Source of the DNA: CAZUAQ01 sp964618455
GTDB taxonomy: Bacteria; Planctomycetota; Phycisphaerae; UBA1845; PWPN01
Direction of reading: 5' to 3'
Length of the DNA: 64,000 nt
NCBI GenBank assembly: GCA_964618455.1
Contig: CAZUAQ010000015.1
Coordinates: 55,628-119,627 of the forward strand
A program made the translations under genes and the position numbers. Of this stretch, positions 1 through 7,893 are shown one piece after another. Position 1 is the first letter of the stretch. Each line of letters opens with the position of its first letter. The notes beneath the pieces were generated by a model. That model was given only the letters and a program-made list of their open reading frames with translations, was not told the origin of the DNA and made no database searches.

Positions 1-1
1 C

Positions 2-1315
2 ACTGGAGGCAACGTCGGCGACTTCACCACCAGCCTCGGCTCTGTCACCGTCTCGGGCACTGACCCCATCGGCGACCCCTCCACCTGGGACATAACAGGT
101 TTACTCGAACTGGGCGGCGACGGCACGACTCTGCTCATCGACGGCGGTGGGCAGGTCTCCGCATCCTCCATCGATATTGCTCGGACCACGACCGAGGACG
201 CCTCGGTCACCGTCAGCGGAACGGACTCCAACGGCAACCCATCGGCCCTGACCGTCAGCGGCCAACTCCGCCTGGCCAACGGCTACCCCAGTGACGCATC
301 GCTCGACATCCTCGACGGGGCCCACGTATCCAACAACAGCGCCTCACTCGGCCCCAACGACAATGACTCCTCCAGTATCGACGTCCTGGTGAGTGGAGCC
401 GATTTCAACAACAATCCCGCCACCTGGACCAGCAGCGGCGACCTGGACGTCGGCACGAGCGACCTGGATTACACCTCGACGAGAGTCGACATCGACACCG
501 GCGGCCTTGTCACCGTCTCGGGAACCGCCGCCGTAAACCTCAGCGGGCGCGTCCGCCTTCAGGGCGGCACGTTCATCGCCTCGACCATCGATCACACCAA
601 TGGCGGCATGTTCAACTTCACCTCCGGTGAGCTCAACGTGGATAACTTCGAGGGGGTGTTGGTGCAGAACGGCGGCACGCTCTCGATCGGAGATTCGCCC
701 GGCCAGACGAACATCTCGCAGGACTACACGCTCAACGCCGGGTCGCTGGACATCGAACTCGGCGGGACCGCGCCGGGTGTCGAGCACGATCAACTCGCGG
801 TCACCGGCACGGCCAACTTGGGCGGCACACTCGATGTATCTTACGACAACTTCACCGCGACGCCGGGGCAGTCGTTTGTCATTCTCACCGCCGGCACGCT
901 CTCAGGTACGTTTGGCACGGTCAACTACCCCGACGGACAACCCTGGACCATTGAGTACGACACCAATGCCGGAACGGTAACGGTCACGGTTCCCTGTCCG
1001 GATGGCGACGCCGACGACGACGGGGTGTGTGATAGTAACGATCTCTGCCCGAATACGGTTCCCGGTGCGCCGGTGGATGGTGATGGCTGTCCTTCGCCCG
1101 CGATCCCGGCCGACTTCGATAACGACGGCGACGTGGATGGCGATGATGTCGACGCGTTTGAGGCGTGTGCCTCCGGACCGGCCGTCCCCATCGCGGGCGG
1201 CTGTGAGAGCAAGGATCTCGACAATGACGGTGACGGAGATCAATCCGACTTCGCGGTCGTGCAACGCTGTCTGAGCGGTGAGAATATTCCTGGCGATCCG
1301 AACTGTGCGGAATGA
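2..1315 (+). CDS. Adhesin-like secreted protein with TSP3 and dockerin-like C-terminus (5' partial)
   Basis: The reading frame is open from the window edge to the TGA at 1313-1315, so the N-terminus and signal peptide lie outside. The first ~300 residues are Gly/Thr/Ser/Asn-rich beta-strand repeats (LTVSGQL, LDVGTSDLDY, VTVSGTAAV), the style of the autotransporter-like, PEP-CTERM-associated repeats found in planctomycete surface proteins. These are followed by a Ca-binding thrombospondin-3-like stretch (CPDGDADDDGVCDSNDLCP) and a dockerin-like pair of EF loops (DFDNDGDVDGDDVDAFEAC, then DLDNDGDGDQSDFAVVQRC). Role inferred: cell-surface or exported adhesin or scaffold-type protein; no enzyme domain is visible. 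The C-terminal cassette recurs at 3751-4157, and a PEP-CTERM relic follows in another frame. Confidence 0.8.
   Translation, partial: TGGNVGDFTTSLGSVTVSGTDPIGDPSTWDITGLLELGGDGTTLLIDGGGQVSASSIDIARTTTEDASVTVSGTDSNGNPSALTVSGQLRLANGYPSDASLDILDGAHVSNNSASLGPNDNDSSSIDVLVSGADFNNNPATWTSSGDLDVGTSDLDYTSTRVDIDTGGLVTVSGTAAVNLSGRVRLQGGTFIASTIDHTNGGMFNFTSGELNVDNFEGVLVQNGGTLSIGDSPGQTNISQDYTLNAGSLDIELGGTAPGVEHDQLAVTGTANLGGTLDVSYDNFTATPGQSFVILTAGTLSGTFGTVNYPDGQPWTIEYDTNAGTVTVTVPCPDGDADDDGVCDSNDLCPNTVPGAPVDGDGCPSPAIPADFDNDGDVDGDDVDAFEACASGPAVPIAGGCESKDLDNDGDGDQSDFAVVQRCLSGENIPGDPNCAE
909..1315 (+). repeat. TSP3/dockerin cassette, copy 1 of a 407-bp direct repeat
   Basis: Bases 909-1315 match 3751-4157 over 407 bp with about eight differences by eye, with no indels. 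The repeat runs from FGTVNYPDG to the stop codon, so it covers the last beta-repeat segment, the TSP3 loop and the dockerin-like pair. Most of the differences fall in the last ~70 bases. Confidence 0.9.
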
Positions 1316-1316
1316 A

Positions 1317-1439
1317 GGGCGATACGGCTATGCGGCGGGCCTGGTGAATGGCGACCCCGAGCCGGCATCGGTGGCGCTGCTGATGCTCGGTGGGCTGGCG
1401 CTGCTCATGCCGAGCGGTATGCCCGGCTCGAGAAACTGA
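1317..1439 (+). pseudogene. PEP-CTERM sorting-signal relic, out of frame
   Basis: Just after the stop of the preceding gene, frame 3 reads GRYGYAAGLVNGDPEPASVA, then a hydrophobic stretch LLMLGGLALLM and a short polar tail before TGA at 1437-1439. This has the order of a PEP-CTERM signal: a PEP motif, one transmembrane helix and a short end, although the usual Arg cluster is weak (PGSRN). It is in a different frame from the upstream gene and has no start of its own. I infer that it is the original C-terminus of the adhesin, cut off when the TSP3/dockerin cassette was inserted or exchanged. Confidence 0.55.
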
Positions 1440-1473
1440 TGTCGACACGCGAACTCGAACAGGAGGACCTGAA

Positions 1474-3705
1474 ATGAATCTTTCGAAGCACACTTCTCGA
1501 ATTATCCAGAATCTGCTCACCGCGGTGGTCTGTGCGGCCGTCTTGTCGGGATCCGCAAGGACCGCCCACGCCCAGACGCCGCTGGGAGCCGTGTGGACGT
1601 ATCAAGGAAAGCTTGAACTGAGCAGCTCGCCGGTCGATGACACCGCCGATTTCGAGTTCTCTCTCTGGGACGCCGACGTGAACGGCAACCAGATCGACTC
1701 GACGCAGACGGTCAGCAACGTCGAGATCGTGGACGGGTTGTTCACGGTCGAGCTCGACTTCGGCGCGGATGCATTCAACGGCGACGCCCGCTGGCTGGAG
1801 ATATGGGTACGTAGTCCGCACGACCCAAGCGACTTAACGTCGTATGAACTTCTCAGTCCGCGCCAGCCGCTGACGGCGGCGCCGTATGCCCTCTTCGCCC
1901 TCGACAGCGGAGGTGGGGGCACGGGCGACGGCCATTCGCTCGACGCCGTCGATGGCACGCCGACTGACGCGGTGTTCGTCGACAACGACGGCAACGTCGG
2001 GATCGGGACCACCACCCCCGGAGTTCCGCTCGACGTGTATGGATCCTTGCGTGTGAGTCGCGCCGAACAACTTGATCAGGCACACACAACAGGGGTGGGC
2101 TTCATTACAGAACTCTCCATTGGCCAATCTTTTACAGCCGGCTCGAGCGGCCCCCTGACCAGAATCGATGTCCGCACCTTGGCTGCCAGCCTGTCGTCAG
2201 GGGGTACATTGTCGATTTATGAAGGCAACGGCTACGGAGGCACCTTGCTGACAACCCAACCGTACACGTGGCCCGTCGGGCAGAACATGTGGATAGCCAA
2301 TACGCTGGTCAACCCGGTCAGTGTGTCGGCGGGCCAGCAGTACACGTTTCGGTTCCAGAGTTCGGACGGCAGCATGCGGCTTGCTATGGACGGCGAGGGC
2401 GGTTATCCCCTGGGCTCCCTGATCGACTACCCCGATTATGACCTGCGATTCCGCACCTACGTGATTCCGGATTCAGCCCCGGCGCTTGCTGTCACTGATT
2501 TGGGGAACGTCGGTATCGGGACGACCTCTCCCTCCCGGCTCCTCGACGTCAACGGTACGGCCAAGATCGGCGGCAGCCTGTTTTTCGATTCGCCGAGCAC
2601 CTTCGAGGTGGCCCACGAGAACAACACGGGTATGCGCATCGATCCGGTCGCGAACAGCGTCCACCTCGAGGCGGACAATCTCCTCGGTCTCACGCTGACC
2701 GCTGGCGGGAACGTCGGCATCGGTACGTCAGACCCACTCCGACGGCTTCACGTCGAAGAGACCGGGGACGGTGAGAACAACGTGATCAGACTCACTCGCA
2801 AAGCCCAGTCCAGCAGCGATTCGCAGTCCGTCACCTTTTGGCTCGACCCGACAAATGAGGTCTTCAAGTTGGATGTGGGAGGCAATGGAAACGCAGCGGC
2901 GAGGATCCACCTGGGGGACTCCAGTAGTCCTGACAACGACGTGACGATGCTCGGCAACGTCGGCATCGGAACGGCTACTCCCACGCGCGGAAAGGTCGAT
3001 ATCGAGGGATTCGAAAACCACACGCCCGGTCCATTTGGCTACCTGAACGACACCGGAGGCTCGGGAACCAATCCCGGCACGGGTCCAACCACCTACTCAC
3101 TGTACGCCTCGCATCGCATCGCCGCGAGCGAGTTCAACGCCCATTCCGACGCGCGGATCAAAAACGTGCTCGGGCGATCCGACGGCGACGCGGACCTCAA
3201 CACGCTGATGCGGATCAAGGTGACGGATTACACGATGGCCGACACCGTGGCCCATGGCGACCGGCCTCGCAAGAAGGTGATCGGCCAGCAGGTCAGCAAG
3301 GTCTTCCCGCAGGCGGTTACGACCTCGACCAACGTTGTCCCGGACATCTATCGCCTGGGCGATGCCGAGTCCTGCTGGATCCGGCTGGACTCGCCCGTCG
3401 AGCCGCCGTTGCGGTCTGGCGATCAAGTTCGGCTGATCACCGGCGACGGCGCCGCGCTTCACGAAGTGCTCGACGTGAAGGAAGACGGATTTCGGGTGTC
3501 AGCGTCTGTCAGTGGAAGCGTCTTTGTGTACGGCCGACAGGTGGATGACTTCCATCACGTCGACTACGAAGCGATTGCCATGCTCAACGTCTCCGCGACG
3601 CAGGCGCTCAACGAGCAGCTCAGTGAAAAGGACGCCGAGATCAAGGCGCTGAACGAACGCCTGGCCCGGCTCGAAGCGCTCGTCGAGCGGCTGTCTTCGG
3701 AGTGA
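1474..3705 (+). CDS. Tail-fibre-like secreted protein with C-terminal peptidase S74 chaperone domain
   Basis: The start at 1474 is chosen because AGGAGG lies 7 nt upstream (1461-1466) and a signal peptide follows (MNLSKHTSR.. to AHAQ). The mature protein begins with a beta-rich domain and then carries four copies of the trimeric-fibre motif GNVGIGTxxPxxxLxV (near 1993, 2506, 2710 and 2956). Near the C-terminus HSDARIKNVL (around 3145) matches the S74 intramolecular chaperone, whose Ser/Lys dyad self-cleaves after trimerisation. The last ~30 residues form a coiled coil (LNEQLSEKDAEIKALNERL). In planctomycetes such proteins are chromosomal surface fibres rather than phage tails, and no phage genes lie next to this one. 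It is 743 residues. Its stop overlaps the start of the next ORF. Confidence 0.85.
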   Translation: MNLSKHTSRIIQNLLTAVVCAAVLSGSARTAHAQTPLGAVWTYQGKLELSSSPVDDTADFEFSLWDADVNGNQIDSTQTVSNVEIVDGLFTVELDFGADAFNGDARWLEIWVRSPHDPSDLTSYELLSPRQPLTAAPYALFALDSGGGGTGDGHSLDAVDGTPTDAVFVDNDGNVGIGTTTPGVPLDVYGSLRVSRAEQLDQAHTTGVGFITELSIGQSFTAGSSGPLTRIDVRTLAASLSSGGTLSIYEGNGYGGTLLTTQPYTWPVGQNMWIANTLVNPVSVSAGQQYTFRFQSSDGSMRLAMDGEGGYPLGSLIDYPDYDLRFRTYVIPDSAPALAVTDLGNVGIGTTSPSRLLDVNGTAKIGGSLFFDSPSTFEVAHENNTGMRIDPVANSVHLEADNLLGLTLTAGGNVGIGTSDPLRRLHVEETGDGENNVIRLTRKAQSSSDSQSVTFWLDPTNEVFKLDVGGNGNAAARIHLGDSSSPDNDVTMLGNVGIGTATPTRGKVDIEGFENHTPGPFGYLNDTGGSGTNPGTGPTTYSLYASHRIAASEFNAHSDARIKNVLGRSDGDADLNTLMRIKVTDYTMADTVAHGDRPRKKVIGQQVSKVFPQAVTTSTNVVPDIYRLGDAESCWIRLDSPVEPPLRSGDQVRLITGDGAALHEVLDVKEDGFRVSASVSGSVFVYGRQVDDFHHVDYEAIAMLNVSATQALNEQLSEKDAEIKALNERLARLEALVERLSSE

Positions 3706-4157
3706 TTGCTGAGGATATGGCAAACGTTAGCCCGCGCTCGGTCCGGTATCCGTTTGGCACGGTCAACTACCCCGACGGACAACCCTGGACCACTGAGTAC
3801 GACACCAATGCCGGAACGGTAACGGTCACGGTTCCCTGTCCGGATGGCGACGCCGACGACGACGGGGTGTGTGATAGTAACGATCTCTGCCCGAATACGG
3901 TTCCCGGTGCGCCGGTGGATGGTGATGGCTGTCCTTCGCCCGCGATCCCGGCCGACTTCGATAACGACGGCGACGTGGATGGCGATGATGTCGACGCGTT
4001 TGAGGCGTGTGCCTCCGGACCGGCCGTCCCCATCGCGGGCGGCTGTGAGAGCAAGGATCTCGACAACGACGGTGACGGAGATCAATCCGACTTCGCGGTC
4101 GTGCAACGCTGCCTGAGCGGTGAGAACGTTCCGGGCGATCCGAACTGCGCGGATTGA
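3702..4157 (+). CDS. Orphan TSP3/dockerin-like cassette ORF
   Basis: A GTG at 3702 overlaps the TGA of the S74 gene (GTGA), which would allow translational coupling, but no ribosome site or signal peptide is present. About 17 residues of unique sequence lead into the duplicated cassette (FGTVNYPDG to the end), with one TSP3 loop and two EF loops (DFDNDGDVDGDDVDAFEAC and DLDNDGDGDQSDFAVVQRC). It may be a small coupled protein, a frame-shifted C-terminal module meant for the S74 protein, or a gene fragment left by duplication. The open frame and few changes suggest that it is recent. Confidence 0.45.
   Translation: MIAEDMANVSPRSVRYPFGTVNYPDGQPWTTEYDTNAGTVTVTVPCPDGDADDDGVCDSNDLCPNTVPGAPVDGDGCPSPAIPADFDNDGDVDGDDVDAFEACASGPAVPIAGGCESKDLDNDGDGDQSDFAVVQRCLSGENVPGDPNCAD
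3751..4157 (+). repeat. TSP3/dockerin cassette, copy 2 of a 407-bp direct repeat
   Basis: Second copy of the element at 909-1315. The left boundary is sharp: GTCCGGTATC before 3751 is unlike the corresponding CTCTCAGGTA before 909. The right boundary coincides with the stop codon in both copies. Confidence 0.9.
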
Positions 4158-4235
4158 GCAGATCGCGCGTTCCGATCACATATGAAGGAATTCGGATCGG
4201 AACGTGATCAGCCCTTGCGATACATATCGCAGCAT

Positions 4236-4287
4236 GAGCACACTTCACTGTGAATGGGGTCAATCGACCCCGTTCACAAGTATGCTC
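4236..4287. repeat. Long two-step hairpin, REP-like
   Basis: Outer arms GAGCACACTT (4236-4245) and AAGTATGCTC (4278-4287) pair at 9 of 10 positions. Inner arms GTGAATGGGGTC (4250-4261) and GACCCCGTTCAC (4266-4277) pair at 12 positions with one G-T, around loop AATC. There is no T-tract, so an intrinsic terminator is less likely than a REP/BIME-type palindrome. It lies in the 163-bp gap before the HAD gene. Confidence 0.55.
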
Positions 4288-4320
4288 AAGCCCGCTCCGA
4301 CAACCTCAGGCCGCCTGACC

Positions 4321-5115
4321 TCAGGCCGCCGCGGTGACGGTGTGCAGGATCTCGGAATTCAGCAGGTCGGCCACGGAATCCACGACGATGTCCGGGCGGT
4401 AGGCGTAGTGGGCGAGTTCTTCGCGTTTCGTGCCACCGGAGAGCACCAGCACCGTGCGGTAGCCCATCTGAACACCGCCGAGGATGTCGGTCTCCATCGT
4501 GTCGCCGATCATCGTCGTCTCACCCGTGGTCAGGCCCATCGCCTTGCGAGCCTCCCGCATCATGACGGGGCTGGGCTTGCCGACGCTGAACGCCTGGGCT
4601 CCGGTCGCGGATTCCAGCATCGCCACCAGCGCGCCACACCCCATCCGCGTCCCGCCGTTGGCGGTCGGGCAGCTCGCGTCCAGGTTCGTGGCGATGAGCT
4701 TTGCACCTCGGAGAAGCATCTGGATGGCGGTATCGATCATCTCCATGCTGAGCGTCCGCCCTTCCCCGACGACCACGTAATCCGGATCGTGGTCGACGAT
4801 TGCGTACCCATTGGAATGCAACGCATTCAGCAGACCGCCTTCGCCGATCACGTAGGCGGTGCCGTAAGGCTTCTGCCGGGCGAGAAACTGGGCCGTCGCC
4901 ATGGCGCACGTGTAGATATGATCGTCCTCGATATTGAATCCCATGCGGCGCAGTTTCGTCGCCACGTCGCGACGCGTCCGCTGGCTGTTGTTGGTCACGA
5001 AGAGAAACGGAATCTCCGCCTCCCGAAGCTCGTTAATGAATCGATCCGCATCGGGGATCATCTGACTCCCCCGGTAGATCACGCCATCCATGTCGATCAG
5101 GAATCCTTGTTTCAT
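4321..5115 (-). CDS. HAD-IIA family sugar-phosphatase (NagD-like)
   Basis: This is a 264-residue phosphatase of the HAD superfamily, subclass IIA. Motif I is FLIDMDGVIYRG at residues ~5-16 with the nucleophile Asp, motif II is VTNNSQRTR near residue 40, the Lys of motif III lies in VGKPSPVMM, and motif IV is MIGDTMETDI. The large C2-type cap lies between motifs II and III, as expected for NagD/p-nitrophenyl phosphatase-like enzymes. The cytosolic substrate is probably a small phosphorylated metabolite such as a nucleoside monophosphate or sugar phosphate, and cannot be fixed from sequence. It is a single gene, divergent from hisF. Confidence 0.88.
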   Translation of the reverse strand: MKQGFLIDMDGVIYRGSQMIPDADRFINELREAEIPFLFVTNNSQRTRRDVATKLRRMGFNIEDDHIYTCAMATAQFLARQKPYGTAYVIGEGGLLNALHSNGYAIVDHDPDYVVVGEGRTLSMEMIDTAIQMLLRGAKLIATNLDASCPTANGGTRMGCGALVAMLESATGAQAFSVGKPSPVMMREARKAMGLTTGETTMIGDTMETDILGGVQMGYRTVLVLSGGTKREELAHYAYRPDIVVDSVADLLNSEILHTVTAAA

Positions 5116-5654
5116 CTCACTACATCCTTCGTTTGCAGGCCACTGAAAACTCTGTCCTGCCTAATCCCATCCGAGAAGTCGGTCCAGGCCTCCGATGCCA
5201 CGGCACCCGCTAACTGGCACGTCTTCACCGTATCTCGTGCAAGGCCAATGCCAAATCGCTTTAGAGGGCAGAAGAGATCGCCCCACAGTCCTTGATATCA
5301 GCCCGATCACGCACGCACACGATGAAGCGTAACGACTCTAATCCGCCTACCAATAGCAATAATGAGGATAATCTGAGAATATGATTAACTCTCAAGATCA
5401 TTGGTCATGCCAATACACAAGCACACCAATGGTGCTGCCAGGAGAAAGTCTCCAGGCTCCCCTGTCCGCAAGTTAGACACCGACTCCCCGCCATGCCTAT
5501 GAAGTGCGCGACCCATAACTCCATTCCTGTTAAGGATTTGTGTAGGAGCTACCCAGGGCGATCCAACTCGAATAGAATGCACGCTTAGGATCGTCTGCAC
5601 AAAGCCCGGAAATCCGGCACCCCTGAGAGACCAGTAACGCATTCCCACTGATTC
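5116..5654. other. Intergenic region between HAD gene and hisF
   Basis: I see no convincing gene on either strand. The segment around 5330-5400 is AT-rich (ataatgaggataatctgagaatatgattaac) compared with the neighbourhood and probably holds promoters for the divergent genes, but I could not pick a clear -35/-10 pair. The minus-strand frame that enters from hisF is a shadow. Confidence 0.5.
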
Positions 5655-6422
5655 ATGCTCGCCAAACGTATCATTCCGTGCCTCGATGTTCACGCCGGTC
5701 GCGTGGTCAAAGGTGTGAACTTCGTGAATCTTCGCGATGCGGGAGACCCGGTGGAAATCGCCCGCCAGTACGAGGAAGCCGGCGCGGACGAACTCGTCTT
5801 TCTCGACATCACCGCCAGCCATGAGGATCGGGACATCATCCTTGACGTGGTCCGTCACGTGGCGGAGGAATGCTTCATGCCCTTCACGGTCGGAGGTGGA
5901 ATCCGCACGATCGACGATGTCACGCGTCTGGTTCAAGCTGGAGCGGAAAAAGTGTCCATCAACACGGCGGCGGTGCTCAATCCTGCCATCGTGACCGAAA
6001 CGGCCCGGCGCTTCGGGCGTTGCTGCACCGTCGTCAATATCGATCCGAAACGCGTGCACAAAGAGGGTCGCGAATTCTGGGATGTCCACATTCATGGCGG
6101 GCGAACGCCCACGGGCAAGGAGGCGGTGGCCTGGGCGCGGGAGGTGGAATCACTTGGCGCCGGCGAAATCGTACTCACCTGCATGGACGCGGACGGTACG
6201 AAGGACGGGTACGACCTGGAGATTACCCGCGCGGTTTCGGAGGCGGTATCCATACCGGTAGTCGCTTCCGGTGGCGCGGGGTGCCCTGATCATCTGGCTG
6301 ATGCCGTGACGATCGGCAAAGCGGATGCGGCACTGGCGGCGAGCATTTTCCACTTCGGCACCTACACCATCGCCGAAACAAAACAACATATGGCGGGACG
6401 TGGCATTCCCGTTCGGATATGA
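5655..6422 (+). CDS. hisF: Imidazole glycerol phosphate synthase cyclase subunit HisF
   Basis: HisF condenses PRFAR with ammonia delivered by HisH to form IGP and AICAR in histidine synthesis. The 255-residue (beta/alpha)8 barrel starts MLAKRIIPCLDV with the catalytic Asp at residue 11. It has the phosphate-binding VGGGIRTIDD and SGGAG segments and a central NIDPKRV holding the second catalytic Asp. The usual LTSMDRDGT loop reads LTCMDADGTKDGYD, a small variation. There is no hisH or other his gene nearby, so the pathway genes are scattered. No clear Shine-Dalgarno sequence precedes the ATG. Confidence 0.96.
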   Translation: MLAKRIIPCLDVHAGRVVKGVNFVNLRDAGDPVEIARQYEEAGADELVFLDITASHEDRDIILDVVRHVAEECFMPFTVGGGIRTIDDVTRLVQAGAEKVSINTAAVLNPAIVTETARRFGRCCTVVNIDPKRVHKEGREFWDVHIHGGRTPTGKEAVAWAREVESLGAGEIVLTCMDADGTKDGYDLEITRAVSEAVSIPVVASGGAGCPDHLADAVTIGKADAALAASIFHFGTYTIAETKQHMAGRGIPVRI

Positions 6423-6505
6423 TGGTAAAGAGATCGCACTGAGACGGACTTCATCTTGAGTGCGTACAGCATAGGAAGCTTTCAGGACACAGGGAGTCGA
6501 CTTTC

Positions 6506-7729
6506 ATGGCCGATACCACAACCAGCAAACCCGCCAACGAAGAGCACAGCGAGATCGTCAATGATCCGGCCAGCGTCGCCAAGGTCAAGGAAGAACTGGA
6601 AGCCGCCCGGGTGGATCCGGAACCGAAGGGCGAGCCCAAGGTCCACCGCTACCTGGGATACGTCTGCGAGATCAAAGCCTCGGATCTTCACTTCAAATCG
6701 AATGCGCGGGTTCACGTACGTCACAAGGGTGAACTCAAGCCCATCAAGGGCGAGCCACTGAGCCCCGAGGAAGTGGAAGCCATCTGGTTCGAGGTCATGA
6801 ACGAGCATCAGCTCAAGCAGTTGGCGGAGAAAGGCGCCTCGGACTTTGCCTACCAGCTTGGCGACGGGGACCGCTTCCGCGTGAACATTTTCCGCCAGCG
6901 CGGCACCCTCAGCGTGGCGGCCCGACGTGTGAACGCCGAGATCTTCGATTTCAAGGCATTGCACCTGCCGGAATCGATGTACCGTATTACCGAATACCAC
7001 CAAGGGCTGGTCCTGCTGGCGGGAATCACCGGATCGGGTAAGTCGACGACGATCGCCGCTGCGCTGGACCACATCAACGCGACGCGTGCCTGCCACATCG
7101 TGACGGTGGAAGACCCGATCGAATACCTGTTCCAGGATAAGAAGGCGCTCGTCAACCAGCGCGAGGTGGGCGTGGATGTCAACAACTTCCAGGATGCCCT
7201 GAAGTACCTGATGCGTGAAGACCCGGACGTGGTGCTGGTCGGCGAGATGCGCGACGAGGAAACGTTCGCGGCGGCGTTGAACGCGGCCGAGACGGGCCAC
7301 CTCGTGTTCGGAACGGTCCACGCCTCGAGCAGTTCCCAGACCATCAACCGCGTGCTCGACCTCATGCCGGAGGGCTCCCGCGAACTGATCCGGCAGACCA
7401 TGGTCTTCAACCTCCAGGCGATCATCTGCCAGAAGCTGCTCAAGAGCATCAAGCCGGGTGTCCCGCGGGTACCGGCGGTGGAAATCATGTTCGCCAATCC
7501 GACGGTGCGCAAGCTCATCGACGAGAAGCGGGACGACGAGATCAGCAAGGTCATCCGCGCCTCGCTGGCCGAGGGCATGCTGGACATGAACGAATGCCTG
7601 AGGCGGCTGGTCGAGAGCGAATTCATCACCACGGAGACCGCCTACAGCGCCTCGCCGAATCCGCAGGAATTGAAGATGCGGCTGAAGGGCATCACCGCCG
7701 GTGGTGCGGGCGGCGGCATTCTCGGCTAG
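6506..7729 (+). CDS. PilT-like type IV pilus retraction/secretion ATPase
   Basis: The 407-residue protein belongs to the PilT branch of the GspE/VirB11 ATPases. The N-terminal PAS-like domain covers residues ~45-150. Walker A is GITGSGKSTT near residue 175, the Asp box is VEDPIEYLF, Walker B is DVVLVGEMRDEET and the His box follows as GHLVFGTVHAS. The AIRNLI-type motif of PilT appears as NLQAIICQKLL. It should hexamerise on the cytoplasmic face of the inner membrane and power pilus retraction or a related machine. GGGAG lies 9 nt before the ATG. A ~35-residue acidic N-terminal extension and a Gly-rich tail are unusual. It is followed by a GspE-like gene and a CvpA-like gene on the same strand. 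Confidence 0.9.
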   Translation: MADTTTSKPANEEHSEIVNDPASVAKVKEELEAARVDPEPKGEPKVHRYLGYVCEIKASDLHFKSNARVHVRHKGELKPIKGEPLSPEEVEAIWFEVMNEHQLKQLAEKGASDFAYQLGDGDRFRVNIFRQRGTLSVAARRVNAEIFDFKALHLPESMYRITEYHQGLVLLAGITGSGKSTTIAAALDHINATRACHIVTVEDPIEYLFQDKKALVNQREVGVDVNNFQDALKYLMREDPDVVLVGEMRDEETFAAALNAAETGHLVFGTVHASSSSQTINRVLDLMPEGSRELIRQTMVFNLQAIICQKLLKSIKPGVPRVPAVEIMFANPTVRKLIDEKRDDEISKVIRASLAEGMLDMNECLRRLVESEFITTETAYSASPNPQELKMRLKGITAGGAGGGILG

Positions 7730-7893
7730 ACTGAACCAGTCCCGGCTCCGCCGCGCGACGCTGCTGATGCTCAGAGGACCGAGCCGGGTTCATCGCGAGC
7801 GGGGCTACTCACCCCCGCCCGATATGGTTATCATTCCCGACTCGGGGTGGACGTACCCCGCTTGGACTTGATTCTACACCCAGCGGAGCTTTC

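Noticed and set aside
1474..3705. S74 protein as a prophage tail fibre
   Set aside because: It has a secretory signal peptide and no phage genes around it; chromosomal surface fibres of this type are known in planctomycetes.
909..4157. The 407-bp direct repeats as ends of a composite transposon
   Set aside because: No transposase or terminal inverted repeats; the repeats are coding modules that end at stop codons.
5385..6095. Minus-strand open frame of 236 codons opposite hisF
   Set aside because: It is the mirror of the hisF coding frame, with no ribosome site or domain of its own.
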